From Bolinopsis microptera (lineage: Eukaryota; Ctenophora; Tentaculata; Lobata; Bolinopsidae), in assembly GCF_026151205.1 (NCBI RefSeq), contig NC_087077.1:6224483-6288482 (forward strand): a DNA stretch of 64,000 bases, in the 5' to 3' direction. Within the stretch, counting starts at the first letter, position 1. Each line of letters opens with the position of its first letter. Both the position numbers and the translations under genes were made by a program. Below the pieces are notes generated by a model. It was not told where the DNA came from and searched no databases. It saw only the letters and a program-made list of their open reading frames with translations. Positions 47,854-59,357 of the stretch are shown piece by piece.

Positions 47854-50800
47854 ATGGATATGCTCTGGCAGATCACTGATCGGATATGTAAATATGAGGA
47901 CAAGTTCATCATTTGGAAATACTCAGATTTTGGACGCTGCTTTCAACAAATTGCAATTATATCTCCAGTATACATTTTTCTCCTCTTCACTGGCACTTTC
48001 TTCTGTGCTAAAGCCAGATGTCGTCACATTACGTTTGGAAATATCAATAGAGCGTGGATTGTACTACTGAGAGTATTAGCTCATCTGATTATCATTGGGA
48101 GTCAAATTGGCTTGATTATAGAGCAATTTGTTTCATTGGAAAGAGCAGAGACAATGACGATAGCTGTGGAGTCATTGGTATTACTGGCATGGTCGTCAAG
48201 CCTTGGTGCAATCCTATTGTGGAGAAACAGTTGGTACAGCGTGGCTTTTGGGAGGGATTTCAATGTGCTTAAAATAGCATGGGTAATTGTTTTTATATCT
48301 TGTTCATTTGAGTTATACAGTGCAATACTGTACACTACTGGAAAGGAATCCCCCTTACAAGAAGAATCTTTTTCCGTATATGAATCTATAAACATATATC
48401 TACGGTGGGCAACATATCTCAGTGTCCTGCTTCTACAAATACCGAGATCAAATTACCAGAATCTGCCTACTTCTACCATCAATGATGATCAAGAGGCAGG
48501 GTCTTCACGAGGAAACCACCAAGAGAATGTGTCTGAGCACTCATTTTCAATACTCTCAAGAGCTTCCTTCCACTGGGTAACTAAATTATTCAGTAATGCT
48601 CAATATACACCATTTCCATCGATTGATGATTTACCTTTCAATTTACCTTCCAACATGAATCCAATTGCTAATCACTGCAAACTCAAGCTTGCTCTTCAAC
48701 ATTATACACAACCATCGTTCCAACCGCTGATGATGCAGTCAGATTCGCAAGGCCATTATGAAGATCTGATCCAACCTCTCCTTGAGAGTTCAAAAGACAT
48801 TAAAAAATGAACATTAAGAGATTTCCACTTCTGAAATCCTTAAACAAGGCTTTTGGATGGTCCTTTTGGCCACTCAATTTGGTCAAGTTGGTGTCTGCTG
48901 TATTAGAAATTAGCTCTCCAATTATTTTGAACCTGTTCCTTCAAGATCTCGAGAGTGGTTCCGACAGTATTGTATCAGCTGTAATATACTTAGGTTTACT
49001 CATTCTCATTCTTATCCTCAACTCATTCATCGGTTCTCACTTATCTTACGAGGTAAGCAAGTTACAGATAACTATGAAAGGTTCAATAATCACAGAACTG
49101 TATTCTAAAGTAATGAATATTAATCTGAGTAGGCTAAAGTCTTTCTCAGTCGGCGAGTTAACCAACTTTGCTTGCCAAGACAGTGAACGAATTTCCTCTC
49201 ATTTGGTTTGCTTCTTTGAAATATGGTACATGCCCCTAAAGCTAGGTGTGATATTCTATCTAATGTACAGATATATTGGATTGTCATTTCTTGCAGGGAT
49301 AGGATTCTGCATTCTCCTCGTCCCTCTGAATCAATTAATCGCAAAGAAGCTTCATGATTATAATGATGGTTTACTAAAGCACAGGGATAGAAGGTTGAAG
49401 CTCATTCATGAGGTCATTACAAATATGAAATCAATAAAGTTTTTCTCCTGGGAGGAAAAAATCATCGAAAAAATAGCAGCTTTGAGAAACTTAGAGATAA
49501 AAGAGTTAAGAAAGATTGCTAACTTTGATGCTGTATGTGTGTATTGCTGGGCATCTGCTCTCTGCTTGATCACATTCGTGATTATGGCAACCTATTCATC
49601 ACTGGGTAATCAGATAAGTGCCAGCACAGTCTTCACCACTTTGGCCCTTGTTGGCCAGGTCATAATGCCATTGAATGCACTTCCATGGGTAATAATGGGA
49701 TTCATACAAGCATGGGTGTCACTCAAGCGAATTCAACGCTTCTTTGATGTGCCCGAGGATGCTCCTCAAAGAGCTGCACTATCCCTCCCATACGAAGAGC
49801 AAAATGTCATTGAAGTTGATAACTGTTCTTTTTATTGGACAGATCCTGGAATGTGCTGCTTAGTTGGCCTGCAGTTTCAGGTTAATAAGGGCGAACTTAT
49901 GGTTGTGATGGGTAAAAGTGGATCTGGAAAATCATCACTCCTTTTAGCCCTTTCTCAAGAACTAAACATAGCATCCGGAGTACTTCGTTTGAAAGAGTGG
50001 AAAGATGGTGCTGGAATTGTCCTTCAAGATTGCTGGATCAAGTCTGGTTCTGTTCGTGAGGCTGTTCTTGATGGCTGTGTCTTTGATCTCTATTGGTATG
50101 AAAAAGTAATTTATGCATGTGCTCTTGACAATGACATAGCAAATTTTCCACTTGGAGATGATACACCAGCGGGAGCTAATGGATCAGCTCTGAGTGGGGG
50201 ACAAAGACTGAGATTATCTTTAGCTAGAGCAGTGTACAAAAACAAACAGGTATATCTTATTGATGACATATTTGCTGGATTGGATAGTCAAGTAGCCTTG
50301 CATATATTCCAACACTGTATAAATGGGTTACTAGCCGCTAAAACCAGAGTAATCTGCACACATCTCAAGCAATTTGCCTCTTCTGCAGATACACTCCTTA
50401 TCTTGGCAGATCGCCATATCAAGTATATTGGGCTACCACATATGCATGATATGCCATACTTAGACTCTGTGTTATTAAAAGATGCTGACGAGGACAGTGA
50501 GAAAGACGAAGTTGAAAAAGAAAGAGCCCAGTATGAGGAGCCTAGGCAGTTTGGTCCTATTGATGTAACAGTCTACAAACATTATACGAAGGCAGCTGGT
50601 GCAGTGCTGACACTTGTAGTAGTGATATCTATGTTTGGTATGCAAGGAACCTCAAACCTGTCGGATTGGTGGCTGTCTGTGTGGGTTAAAGCAGTTGCTG
50701 TTAATCCGGCATACCTTCTGTCAGCTGTGCAGCAATATGTCACAACACTGTATACTAGCCGTCTGTCACCCTCTATATACCCAACAAGGTTATTGCTCAC

Positions 50801-52449
50801 AAACTCATCCTTAAATCTTATTTCTGAAGATAAATCTAATGGAACATTCTATCTGGCTATCTATGGGTCTTTAATAGCTGGAAACACTGTTTTTGCTCTT
50901 ATCCGAGCATTCAGTTTTGCATTTTTTGGCATTTCGGCCACAACAACTCTGCATAATAACATGCTGCAGTCTGTTATGAAAGCTACCATGCACTTCTTTG
51001 ATAAGACCCCAGTTGGTGTTATACTCAACAGATTTTCCAGCGACATTTACTCTGTTGACAGCAATCTACCATTCATGCTTAACATCCTCCTAGCACAGTG
51101 CCTTCTCCCTGATAGGTACTCTAGTCATGACATCCTATGGTTTACCATATATTCTGCTAACAATAATACCAATACTGGTGCTCTATTATTTCATTCAGAA
51201 GTACTACATAACAGCAGTGCGAGAGGTAAAGAGGCTTTATTCCATGTCCCAATCTCCACTGTTCACACACTTTGAGGAGAGTGTGTCAGGACTAGTCTAC
51301 ATTCACAGCTTCAGAGCATACAATTCTGTTCAAACTATGGGTGTCAAGTATCTGGAAGCTTTTCAGAGATCGTGTTTTTGCATGAGCGCCGCTACCGCAT
51401 GGCTTGGGTTGCGTCTCCAACTTTTAGCTGCAGGAGTATTGTTAGTGGCTTCAGTTATTATCCTTACTGAAATCCATTATGGTGTTGCTGATGCTGCCGT
51501 GTTAGGCCTGGCACTCACCTATGCTCTCACCATTAATTCTACTTTAACAGCTCTAATATTTTCAATGACTGAAGCAGAGAAGGAGTTTGTGGGAGCAGAA
51601 AGAGTTCTACAGTACACACACGACCTTCCTATTGAGGTTGAAAAAGAAGACATACAGTCAGTTGACTACAACTGGCCGTTATTTGGTGCTATACAATTCA
51701 GTAAGGTGTCAGTCCGTTACAATGGGTGTAACAAGAGAGCTGTGGATGAACTGAGTTTCTCGGTGAAGCCAGGGGAAAAGTTGGCTATAGTTGGTAGGAC
51801 AGGGGCCGGGAAGAGCAGCATGTTCCTGGCTCTCTTTCGACTTGTTGATCTGGAAACTGGAATAATTGTAATCGATGGTACAAATATACATGACATCAGC
51901 AGCAAGGTTTTACGTCAGAAACTCTCGATTCTCCCTCAGCAACCGCTAGTTTTTACAGGTACTATTCGAGAGAACATAGATCCTTTCAACAAGTACAATG
52001 ACAAGGACATCATAGAAGCGCTCGTTAAATGTCAGTTATCAGAGTTTGTTAACGGAGAAGATCATATTAACCGTCACATTTCACTAAAAACTCTCAGCTC
52101 TGGCGAATCACAGCTCTTTTCTCTTGCTAGAATACTTCTCGAAACGTCAAAGATTTTGTGTCTTGACGAGGCCACTTCCAATGTTGATATGGAAACAGAC
52201 AAAATAATTCAGAAGATAATTCGCAAAGAATTCAAGGAATCCACCATAATCACAGTAGCTCATCGGGTTGAAACGATAATAGACTACGACAAAGTGTTGG
52301 TCATGAGTAGAGGTAAAATTGTGGAAGAAGGAAATCCCAAAGAACTCCTCAAGGAAAGATCGTCTTTGTTTAGAAATCTAGCTGTCAAAGGGGGGGTTGT
52401 TTCCTCAAACATTGATGATGCAATCGCTTCATCATCAAAATCACAATGA
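47854..52449 (+). pseudogene. ABCC (MRP-type) transporter, copy 1, with two frameshifts
   Basis: Three overlapping frames (47854-48810, 48807-51275, 51127-52449) line up end to end with the intact paralogue at 53487. They give TMD0, the first membrane domain, NBD1 (Walker A GKSGSGKSS, LSGGQ, Walker B YLIDD), the second membrane domain and NBD2 (GRTGAGKSS, LSSGE, CLDEATSNVD, AHR). Frame is lost in an A-run at 48797-48807, where TGA overlaps an ATG (ATGA), and again near 51105-51115, where the alignment needs one base fewer or two more. Every catalytic motif is preserved, with no other stops. A very young pseudogene, assembly indels, or two unrecognised splicing events are all possible. Coding is otherwise intronless. 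Confidence 0.85.
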
Positions 52450-53486
52450 CTCAGTTATTAATGATATAATCTTTAATATTTTAGTGGTTTTATCCAACGT
52501 TTAATTCTTTCTTTCTTCTGCGAGTGTATTTGCACTTTGCAGTGTGTTTCATGCGGCCTTTAAAGCTGTATTTTGAACGTAAATTTAAACTAAGCGGAAA
52601 TTATTTACGTCAATATTGACTGTCAGGAGAAAATTTATTAGTAAGACGATAAAATATATTTATGACAATATAATATATTATAATATAACTAGAAAGGAAA
52701 TAGCATTTTTTTAGTAGTCAGTTTTATCATTGTTTTAATATTGCTTGATAAAAGGTGACATTTGTTAGATACTGAAAGTAACTAGTAGATAGTAACTACT
52801 CGAATAGAAGGTGCCGAATTCACACTGAAAAAGTACGAAATTCGGTGGACCATATTCGCTATTGGGCTGATATTTTCGGTTCTTATCAAAATAAGTGTTT
52901 GGGAGATGTGTCCAGGATAATGTTACTTATATGATAAAATATAAGGTACTATAGCTTAGGTTTTTAGTGGAACATTATAACAGTTCTACTTGCATATATA
53001 TATTATGTACATTAGCTAATAACTAATGTATATTATAAATTACATTATCTAATAACTTTTTGATAAATTTGTGGAGTTAACTAGTTAATCATCTGATATG
53101 TATGCATGCTAGATGGCGTTTACATGAAAATGGTGACACATTTCATTTACAAGTCTAATAACACATGATGTGATTTTTTTCCAAAGCAGGCATCTCGATA
53201 TTTTATTAATTAATCTATCTAATTTCACTGCTATTTTTAACACTTTACCGAGAATTTCAAATGTGTTTTATTATTTCTATTAAATCATATTCAATTGGTT
53301 GTAATAATGAGGTCAAAATAATTCATTTAAATACCTGATTCAGATAATCGAGCAATTTTTTATAACAGTGATTTGCAATAATAAAAATAATAATATGAAT
53401 TGTCTTTCCTACAATTATTATTCTAGCATTATATATATAATAAGAAGTTTAAATGTGATACTAACTGTTTCTCACCGCTTCTAAGG
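52450..53486. other. AT-rich spacer between the ABCC pair
   Basis: No gene seen. It should hold the promoter of the second ABCC gene, but I recognise no element with confidence. Confidence 0.45.
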
Positions 53487-56400
53487 ATGGTTGACGAGTA
53501 TGAATCAATGAGCAGTTTTCTAGATGTACTCTGTAAAAACGAGGAGCCCTCGCTCATATGGGAGGGTAATGACTTTGGAGGCTGTTTTGAAAAAGTGGTG
53601 GTTATTTCCCCTGTATATGTGATCATGAGTTTTATTTGCTCTTTTTTTATTTTCAAAGCCAGCTGTAGCTCCACAGCCTCAGGTATCCTGAACAGGGTCT
53701 GGGTCCTTTACCTCAGATTAGTGCTACATGCTGCCATTATTTGCACTCAAATTGCTTTATTTGTTGAGCAGTGTTTTGCTGTGGAAAATATCCAAACTGT
53801 GGAAATTGTGGCTGAAAGTTTGATATTGCTAGCGTGGTGCCTGAGTGCTTTTGTGATATTTATTTGGCGCAGGAGCTGGCATAGTGTGAGTTCAGGGAGA
53901 GACTTTGATATCTTAATAGCTTCATGGTTTCTTGCTTTTATATCTTGTTCATTCGAATTGCACAGTGCAATTTTGTCAACCACCGGTAGTGCCTCTGCTT
54001 TGGACGAGGACACCTTCAAAGACTATGAAGTGAGAAACATTTACACACGCTTTGTATTCTATGTTGGGATACTACTTTCTCAAGTCATAAAATCAAACGT
54101 GCCAGTCAGTGTCCTGGAGGATGAAGGGGCCGGATCATCTAGAGGCACTCGAGTTCAACATTCCCCAACTGAGGAATCCGCTTCCTTTATTTCTCGTATC
54201 TCCTTTCATTGGGTGAAGAAGCTCTTCACTGTAGCACGAGAATCTCAGTTTCCAACCGTTGAACACTTACCTTTTGACCTTCCAACTTCGCTAAATCCAG
54301 CTGCCAACCATTGCAATCTCCAGCTGGCTCTCAAACATTACTCTCAACCAGATAATAGCTCCTCGTCTGAGGAACCTGATATCACACAACCTTTGATTGA
54401 AGCGTCTCGCCCTGAAGCATCAGACAAGCTTTTTCTCGTGAGATCAATAAACCGGGCTTTCGGGTGGACTTTCTGGCCATTAAACCTGATAAAGATGCTG
54501 GAGCTTATCTTGAATCTGAGCGTGCCTGTTATATTGAACTTGTTTTTACACGAACTTGAGAGGAGTTCTCCGAACCTTGTCTCTTCTGGCTTGTATCTGA
54601 CACTGTTGGTGGTTGTCAGCACTGTCAAAGCATTTGTGGGTGCTCACTTGAAGTTCGAGCTCAGAAAATTGGGGATGAGGTTGAAAGGAGCTCTCATATC
54701 TGAGCTCTTCTCCAAGGTTCTAAATATTAATTTTGCCCGATTGAGATCATTTAGTGTCGGACAAATATCAAACTTTGCTACAGAGGATGCGAATGCCATT
54801 TCCTCTCATCTGTATGCCTTGATGGATATTTGGGCAATACCTTTGGAACTAATCATCATCTTGGTATTGCTGTATCATTACATCGGCATGTCTTTTTTAT
54901 CAGTCCTTGGGTTTTGCATCCTCACAACTCCTTTAAATATATATGTTACCAGCAAATTTGAAAAACACGAGGACAAACTTATGAAACAACGAGATGACAG
55001 ACTGAAGTTAATCTATGAAATTTTTGCGAATATAAAGACTGTTAAATTCTTCTCGTGGGAGGAGAGTCTTATTGCAAAACTATTGGAATTGAGAAACGTG
55101 GAACTAACTGAATTAAAAGCTATTGCAGTGCTAGATGCGGGCTGTGTGTTCCTGTGGGCAATTGCACCAAGCCTGATTACAACACTGACTATTGGGACAT
55201 ACTCCCTGCTTGGAGGAGAGATCAGCGTCAGCATGTTGTTCACAACTCTAGCCCTGGTCAGCCAAATGGTCGAACCATTGAATATGATACCCTGGGTGCT
55301 GCTGGACTTTGCCATGGCCTGGGTATCCACTAAACGTGTCCAGACCTTCTTCTGCTTGTCAGATAATTCCCCAACCAACAACGAAGCTGATAATCCTTTG
55401 GGCGAGAATAGCATTATCGAGATGGACAACTGTTCGTTCTATTGGGAAGACAGCAATGACTGTTGCCTTGCTCGCCTTCAGTTTCAGGTTAATAAGGGCG
55501 AACTTATGATTGTGATGGGTAAAAGTGGATCTGGAAAATCATCACTCCTTTTAGCCCTTTCTCAAGAACTAAACATAGCAACCGGAGTACTTCGTTTGAA
55601 AGAGTGGAAAGATGGTGCTGGAATAGTCCTTCAAGATTGCTGGATCAAGTCTGGTTCTGTTCGTGAGGCTATTCTTGATGGCTGTGTGTTTGATCTTTAC
55701 TGGTACGAGACTGTTGTCAGTGCTTGTGCTCTTGACGAAGACATAGCTGCTTTTTCCCAAGGGGACGAATCACCTGTAGGAGTGAATGGATCATTATTGA
55801 GCGGGGGACAAAGACTGAGATTATCTTTAGCTAGAGCTGTATACAAAAACAAACAGGTATATCTTATTGATGACATATTCTCAAGTCTTGATGCTCATGT
55901 AGTGCACCACATCTTTGAGAATTGCATAAATGGAATCCTAGCTAGTAAAACTCGAGTGGTATGTACCCACAACAAGTCGTTATCCGCATCTGCAAACACA
56001 CTCATGGTACTTGATGAGGGGCAGATACGATACATAGGACCACCACAAGTTACTGGCTTACCACCAATAGATGATACTGCTTCTCCTCATATCAAAAGTA
56101 GTGATGTAGGAGAGGATCAGGACAACTTGCAACACCCTTACGTAGAACCTCGGAGCTTTGGAGCTGTTAACTCGTCAGTGTACGGGTTCTATCTACAGTC
56201 TGCAGGGTACACACTCTCTTTCCTGGTGGTACTGTTCCTCTTTTGCATGCAAGCCTCGGACTCGGCTGGAACAATATGGCTCTCGTTGTGGGCCAAGGCA
56301 GTATCGCTAACACCTGGCATTAGGGAGTTTCCCTTGGGGGTGGTTTCAGCTCAACATTGGAACACTTCCCAGCATAGCAGCGGACTACTTTACGGGCTAA

Positions 56401-58172
56401 ATGACCAAGTTTTCAAGCGGCTGGGAGTGCCCTCTAACTCTTCCTTCTATCTAGAAGTGTATGGCTCTATAATTGCTGGTAACATTATTTTCAGCTTAGG
56501 CAGGGTTTTGAGTTTCATCCCTTTTCAAATAGCTGCCACAAAGATTCTCCACAACAAGATGCTCATGTCCATCATGCAAACTCCACTACACTTCTTTGAT
56601 GCTACACCACTTGGAGTGATCATAAACAGGTTCTCATCTGATGTGTACACAGTAGACAGTGATGTGCCGATCGAGGTGAACATCTTCGCAGCTAACCTAT
56701 GTTACATAGTGGGTGTCGTGGTGGTCACTTGTTACGGACTTCCATACATCATCATCTCATTTGTGCCTCTTTCAGTCTTCTATTTCTTCATTCAGAGATA
56801 TTACAGGCGCGCTGTCAGGGAAGTCAAACGCCTCTATTCTATGTCTCAGTCTCCACTTTTCTCTCATTTTGAAGAAACACTTGGAGGGGTTTCTTACATT
56901 CACAGTTTCCGCAGCAGTGCTGCTGTGCAAAATACTGGCATGAAAATCCTCAAGACGTACCAGAGAGCGGAGTATTGCTTAACAGCAGCAAATGTGTGGC
57001 TCCGTCTCAGACTGGAACTCCTCACTGCTCTTGTCATCGCCTTCGTTTCCTGCGTTGTCCTGATCCAGATGAAATTTGATAATGTTGATGCATCCAGACT
57101 GGGACTGGGACTTACATTAGCTTTCTCTATCAGCCAAGCTATGGACTATCTTATCTCTTCTTTTACTGATCTCGAAAAGAGCTTTGTAGCCGCCGAAAGA
57201 GTAATGCAGTTCACTGAAAATCTACCTCGAGAGAAGGAAAGTGATCATGCTATGTCTGTGTACAGCAGCTGGCCAGAGTTAGGTAACATCACATTTTCGG
57301 CAGTTACTGTCAGATACAAAAACTGTACCACAAGAGCACTCAATAACGTAAACATTTCTATCAGAACAGGAGAAAAAGTAGCAATTGTAGGGAGGACCGG
57401 TGCAGGTAAAAGTACCCTGTTTCTCGCACTTTTTAAGCTTGTCGACCTTGAGAGAGGTAGTATTATTATTGATGACGTTAACATTACTGAAATAAGCAAC
57501 AAATCACTCCGAAAAAGTCTCACCATTATTCCTCAGCAACCCCTTATTTTCTCTGGAACTTTAAGGGACACCCTTGACCCTTTTAGCGATCATTCTGATG
57601 AGGAGCTAAAAGCTGCTCTGCGGCAAACAGAAATGGTGCATTATTTGAATTCCAAAGATGGCCTCAACAGTGAGGTTGCGTTAGGAACATTAAGCACTGG
57701 AGAGTCCCAATTGATATCCTTAGCAAGGGCTTTCTTGAGAAAATCCAGGATAGTTTGTTTGGATGAGGCAACTTCCAATGTTGATAGTGACACGGAGCAG
57801 CTGGTACAGAGATTGTTACAGAACCAGTTGAGTGGGTGCACAGTACTGGCCATCGCCCATCGTATAGAAACTGTATTGGACTATGACAGGGTCATCGTTA
57901 TGAGCCAAGGTTCTATTGTGGAGGAGGGGGATCCACGAAAACTCCTTCAAAAAAGTTCATCTCACTTTCACCTGCTAGCAAAATCAAGTGGCTTGGCTTC
58001 ATCTGGCCAAGGTGATTCCAGTGGGATGATGAAGGAATCCTTATCAATAGAGCGTTCACATCACAGTTCTTTTCAAGAATCTTCTCCTACAGGGTCAGGT
58101 TCATCACACCAGTCTTATCGTCCTGGTTCAGTCCACCGCTCATCACAAGGTTCCAGTTCTGATATTCAATAA
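53487..58172 (+). CDS. ABCC (MRP-type) ABC transporter, copy 2, intact and intronless
   Basis: A single 1561-codon frame with the full long-MRP architecture. TMD0 (about 1-205) is followed by linker L0 (ISFHWVKKLF), TMD1 and NBD1 (Walker A GKSGSGKSS from G678, LSGGQ from L771, Walker B ending D795-D796). TMD2 follows, then NBD2 (Walker A GRTGAGKST from G1302, LSTGESQ from L1402, Walker B D1426-E1427, H-loop AHR) and a Ser-rich cytoplasmic tail (SSFQESSPTGSGSSHQ). NBD1 has Asp where the catalytic Glu normally sits and NBD2 has the Glu, as is usual for ABCC proteins. Members export organic anions and conjugates or regulate channels. The substrate here is unknown. The lack of introns contrasts with the spliced genes nearby. 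The stop codon lies inside an AATAAA. Confidence 0.95.
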   Translation: MVDEYESMSSFLDVLCKNEEPSLIWEGNDFGGCFEKVVVISPVYVIMSFICSFFIFKASCSSTASGILNRVWVLYLRLVLHAAIICTQIALFVEQCFAVENIQTVEIVAESLILLAWCLSAFVIFIWRRSWHSVSSGRDFDILIASWFLAFISCSFELHSAILSTTGSASALDEDTFKDYEVRNIYTRFVFYVGILLSQVIKSNVPVSVLEDEGAGSSRGTRVQHSPTEESASFISRISFHWVKKLFTVARESQFPTVEHLPFDLPTSLNPAANHCNLQLALKHYSQPDNSSSSEEPDITQPLIEASRPEASDKLFLVRSINRAFGWTFWPLNLIKMLELILNLSVPVILNLFLHELERSSPNLVSSGLYLTLLVVVSTVKAFVGAHLKFELRKLGMRLKGALISELFSKVLNINFARLRSFSVGQISNFATEDANAISSHLYALMDIWAIPLELIIILVLLYHYIGMSFLSVLGFCILTTPLNIYVTSKFEKHEDKLMKQRDDRLKLIYEIFANIKTVKFFSWEESLIAKLLELRNVELTELKAIAVLDAGCVFLWAIAPSLITTLTIGTYSLLGGEISVSMLFTTLALVSQMVEPLNMIPWVLLDFAMAWVSTKRVQTFFCLSDNSPTNNEADNPLGENSIIEMDNCSFYWEDSNDCCLARLQFQVNKGELMIVMGKSGSGKSSLLLALSQELNIATGVLRLKEWKDGAGIVLQDCWIKSGSVREAILDGCVFDLYWYETVVSACALDEDIAAFSQGDESPVGVNGSLLSGGQRLRLSLARAVYKNKQVYLIDDIFSSLDAHVVHHIFENCINGILASKTRVVCTHNKSLSASANTLMVLDEGQIRYIGPPQVTGLPPIDDTASPHIKSSDVGEDQDNLQHPYVEPRSFGAVNSSVYGFYLQSAGYTLSFLVVLFLFCMQASDSAGTIWLSLWAKAVSLTPGIREFPLGVVSAQHWNTSQHSSGLLYGLNDQVFKRLGVPSNSSFYLEVYGSIIAGNIIFSLGRVLSFIPFQIAATKILHNKMLMSIMQTPLHFFDATPLGVIINRFSSDVYTVDSDVPIEVNIFAANLCYIVGVVVVTCYGLPYIIISFVPLSVFYFFIQRYYRRAVREVKRLYSMSQSPLFSHFEETLGGVSYIHSFRSSAAVQNTGMKILKTYQRAEYCLTAANVWLRLRLELLTALVIAFVSCVVLIQMKFDNVDASRLGLGLTLAFSISQAMDYLISSFTDLEKSFVAAERVMQFTENLPREKESDHAMSVYSSWPELGNITFSAVTVRYKNCTTRALNNVNISIRTGEKVAIVGRTGAGKSTLFLALFKLVDLERGSIIIDDVNITEISNKSLRKSLTIIPQQPLIFSGTLRDTLDPFSDHSDEELKAALRQTEMVHYLNSKDGLNSEVALGTLSTGESQLISLARAFLRKSRIVCLDEATSNVDSDTEQLVQRLLQNQLSGCTVLAIAHRIETVLDYDRVIVMSQGSIVEEGDPRKLLQKSSSHFHLLAKSSGLASSGQGDSSGMMKESLSIERSHHSSFQESSPTGSGSSHQSYRPGSVHRSSQGSSSDIQ

Positions 58173-58284
58173 ACTTGTCTTACAAGGGTTTCAGTGTTGT
58201 ATGGCAGCATTACATCATATATTAAGAGAAACGCCATTGTCGGACGTGAGGAGAGTGAGGACTCCTCAAACTACATTAAATATA

Positions 58285-59097
58285 TTCTTTCTGTAACATC
58301 CTCAAGGTCCTTAACAAGATGTAACCCTGTTAAGGTCCTTAACAATATGTAACCCTGTCAAGGTCCTTAACAAGATGTAACCCTGTCAAGGTCCTTAACA
58401 AGATGTAACCCTGTCAAGGTCCTTAACAAGATGTAACCCTGCCAAGGTCCTTAACAAGATGTAACCCTGTCAAGGTCCTTAACAATATGTAACCCTGTCA
58501 AGGTCCTTAACAAGATGTAACCCTGTCAAGGTCCTTAACAAGATGTAACCCTGTCAAGGTCCTTAACAAGATGTAACCCTGCCAAGGTCCTTAACAAGAT
58601 GTAACCCTGTCAAGGTCCTTAACAAGATGTAACCCTGCCAAGGTCCTTAACAAGATGTAACCCTGTCAAGGTCCTTAACAAGATGTAACCCTGTCAAGGT
58701 CCTTAACAAGATGTAACCCTGTCAAGGTCCTTAACAAGATGTAACCCTGTCAAGGTCCTTAACAAGATGTAACCCTGTCAAGGTCCTTAACAAGATGTAA
58801 ACCTGTCAGGGTCCTTAACAAGATGTAACCCTGTCAAGGTCCTTAACAAGATGTAACCCTGTCAAGGTCCTTAACAAGATGTAACCCTGTCAAGGTCCTT
58901 AACAAGATGTAAACCTGTCAGGGTCCTTAACAAGATGTAACCCTGTCAAGGTCCTTAACAAGATGTAAACCTGTCAGGGTCCTTAACAAGATGTAACCCT
59001 ATCAAAGTCCTTATCAAGATGTAACCCTATCAAGGTCCTTAACAAGATGTAACCCTGTCAAGGTCCTTAACAAGATGTAAACCTGTCAGGGTCCTTT
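58285..59097 (+). repeat. 28-bp minisatellite downstream of the ABCC pair
   Basis: About 29 copies of AAGGTCCTTAACAAGATG + TAACCCTGTC with few variants (GCCAAGG, AAACCTGTCAGGG). The high homogeneity suggests recent expansion. Confidence 0.95.
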
Positions 59098-59357
59098 CGA
59101 GAACACTCATTTCTGTAATCGACCATTTCCTGGTCAAAGTGCACTTTTCGGAAAAACACAATTTGTTTTATGGATAGGCTATAAGTTAATCATTTCGTGT
59201 GGTACTATCGAGTTGAAATTTTGCTCGAAGTTAATTCATATCTAGTTCAAGATGAGTGTAAAATCTTGATATCGTATCTGAAAAGGCTGCGTTTTAATAC
59301 ATTTTTATTATAGTCAAACAGGGGTCAACACAAACCCCTGTTTTGGTGTTGACCCCC
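59098..59357. other. Spacer, no gene
   Basis: AT-rich, with a small inverted repeat AACACAAACCCCTG/CAGGGG near 59320-59350. Confidence 0.4.

Noticed and set aside
48797-48810. Programmed -1 frameshifting in ABCC copy 1
   Set aside because: The A-run is not in the proper X XXY YYZ register relative to the reading frame, and no downstream structure was evident. An indel is more likely.
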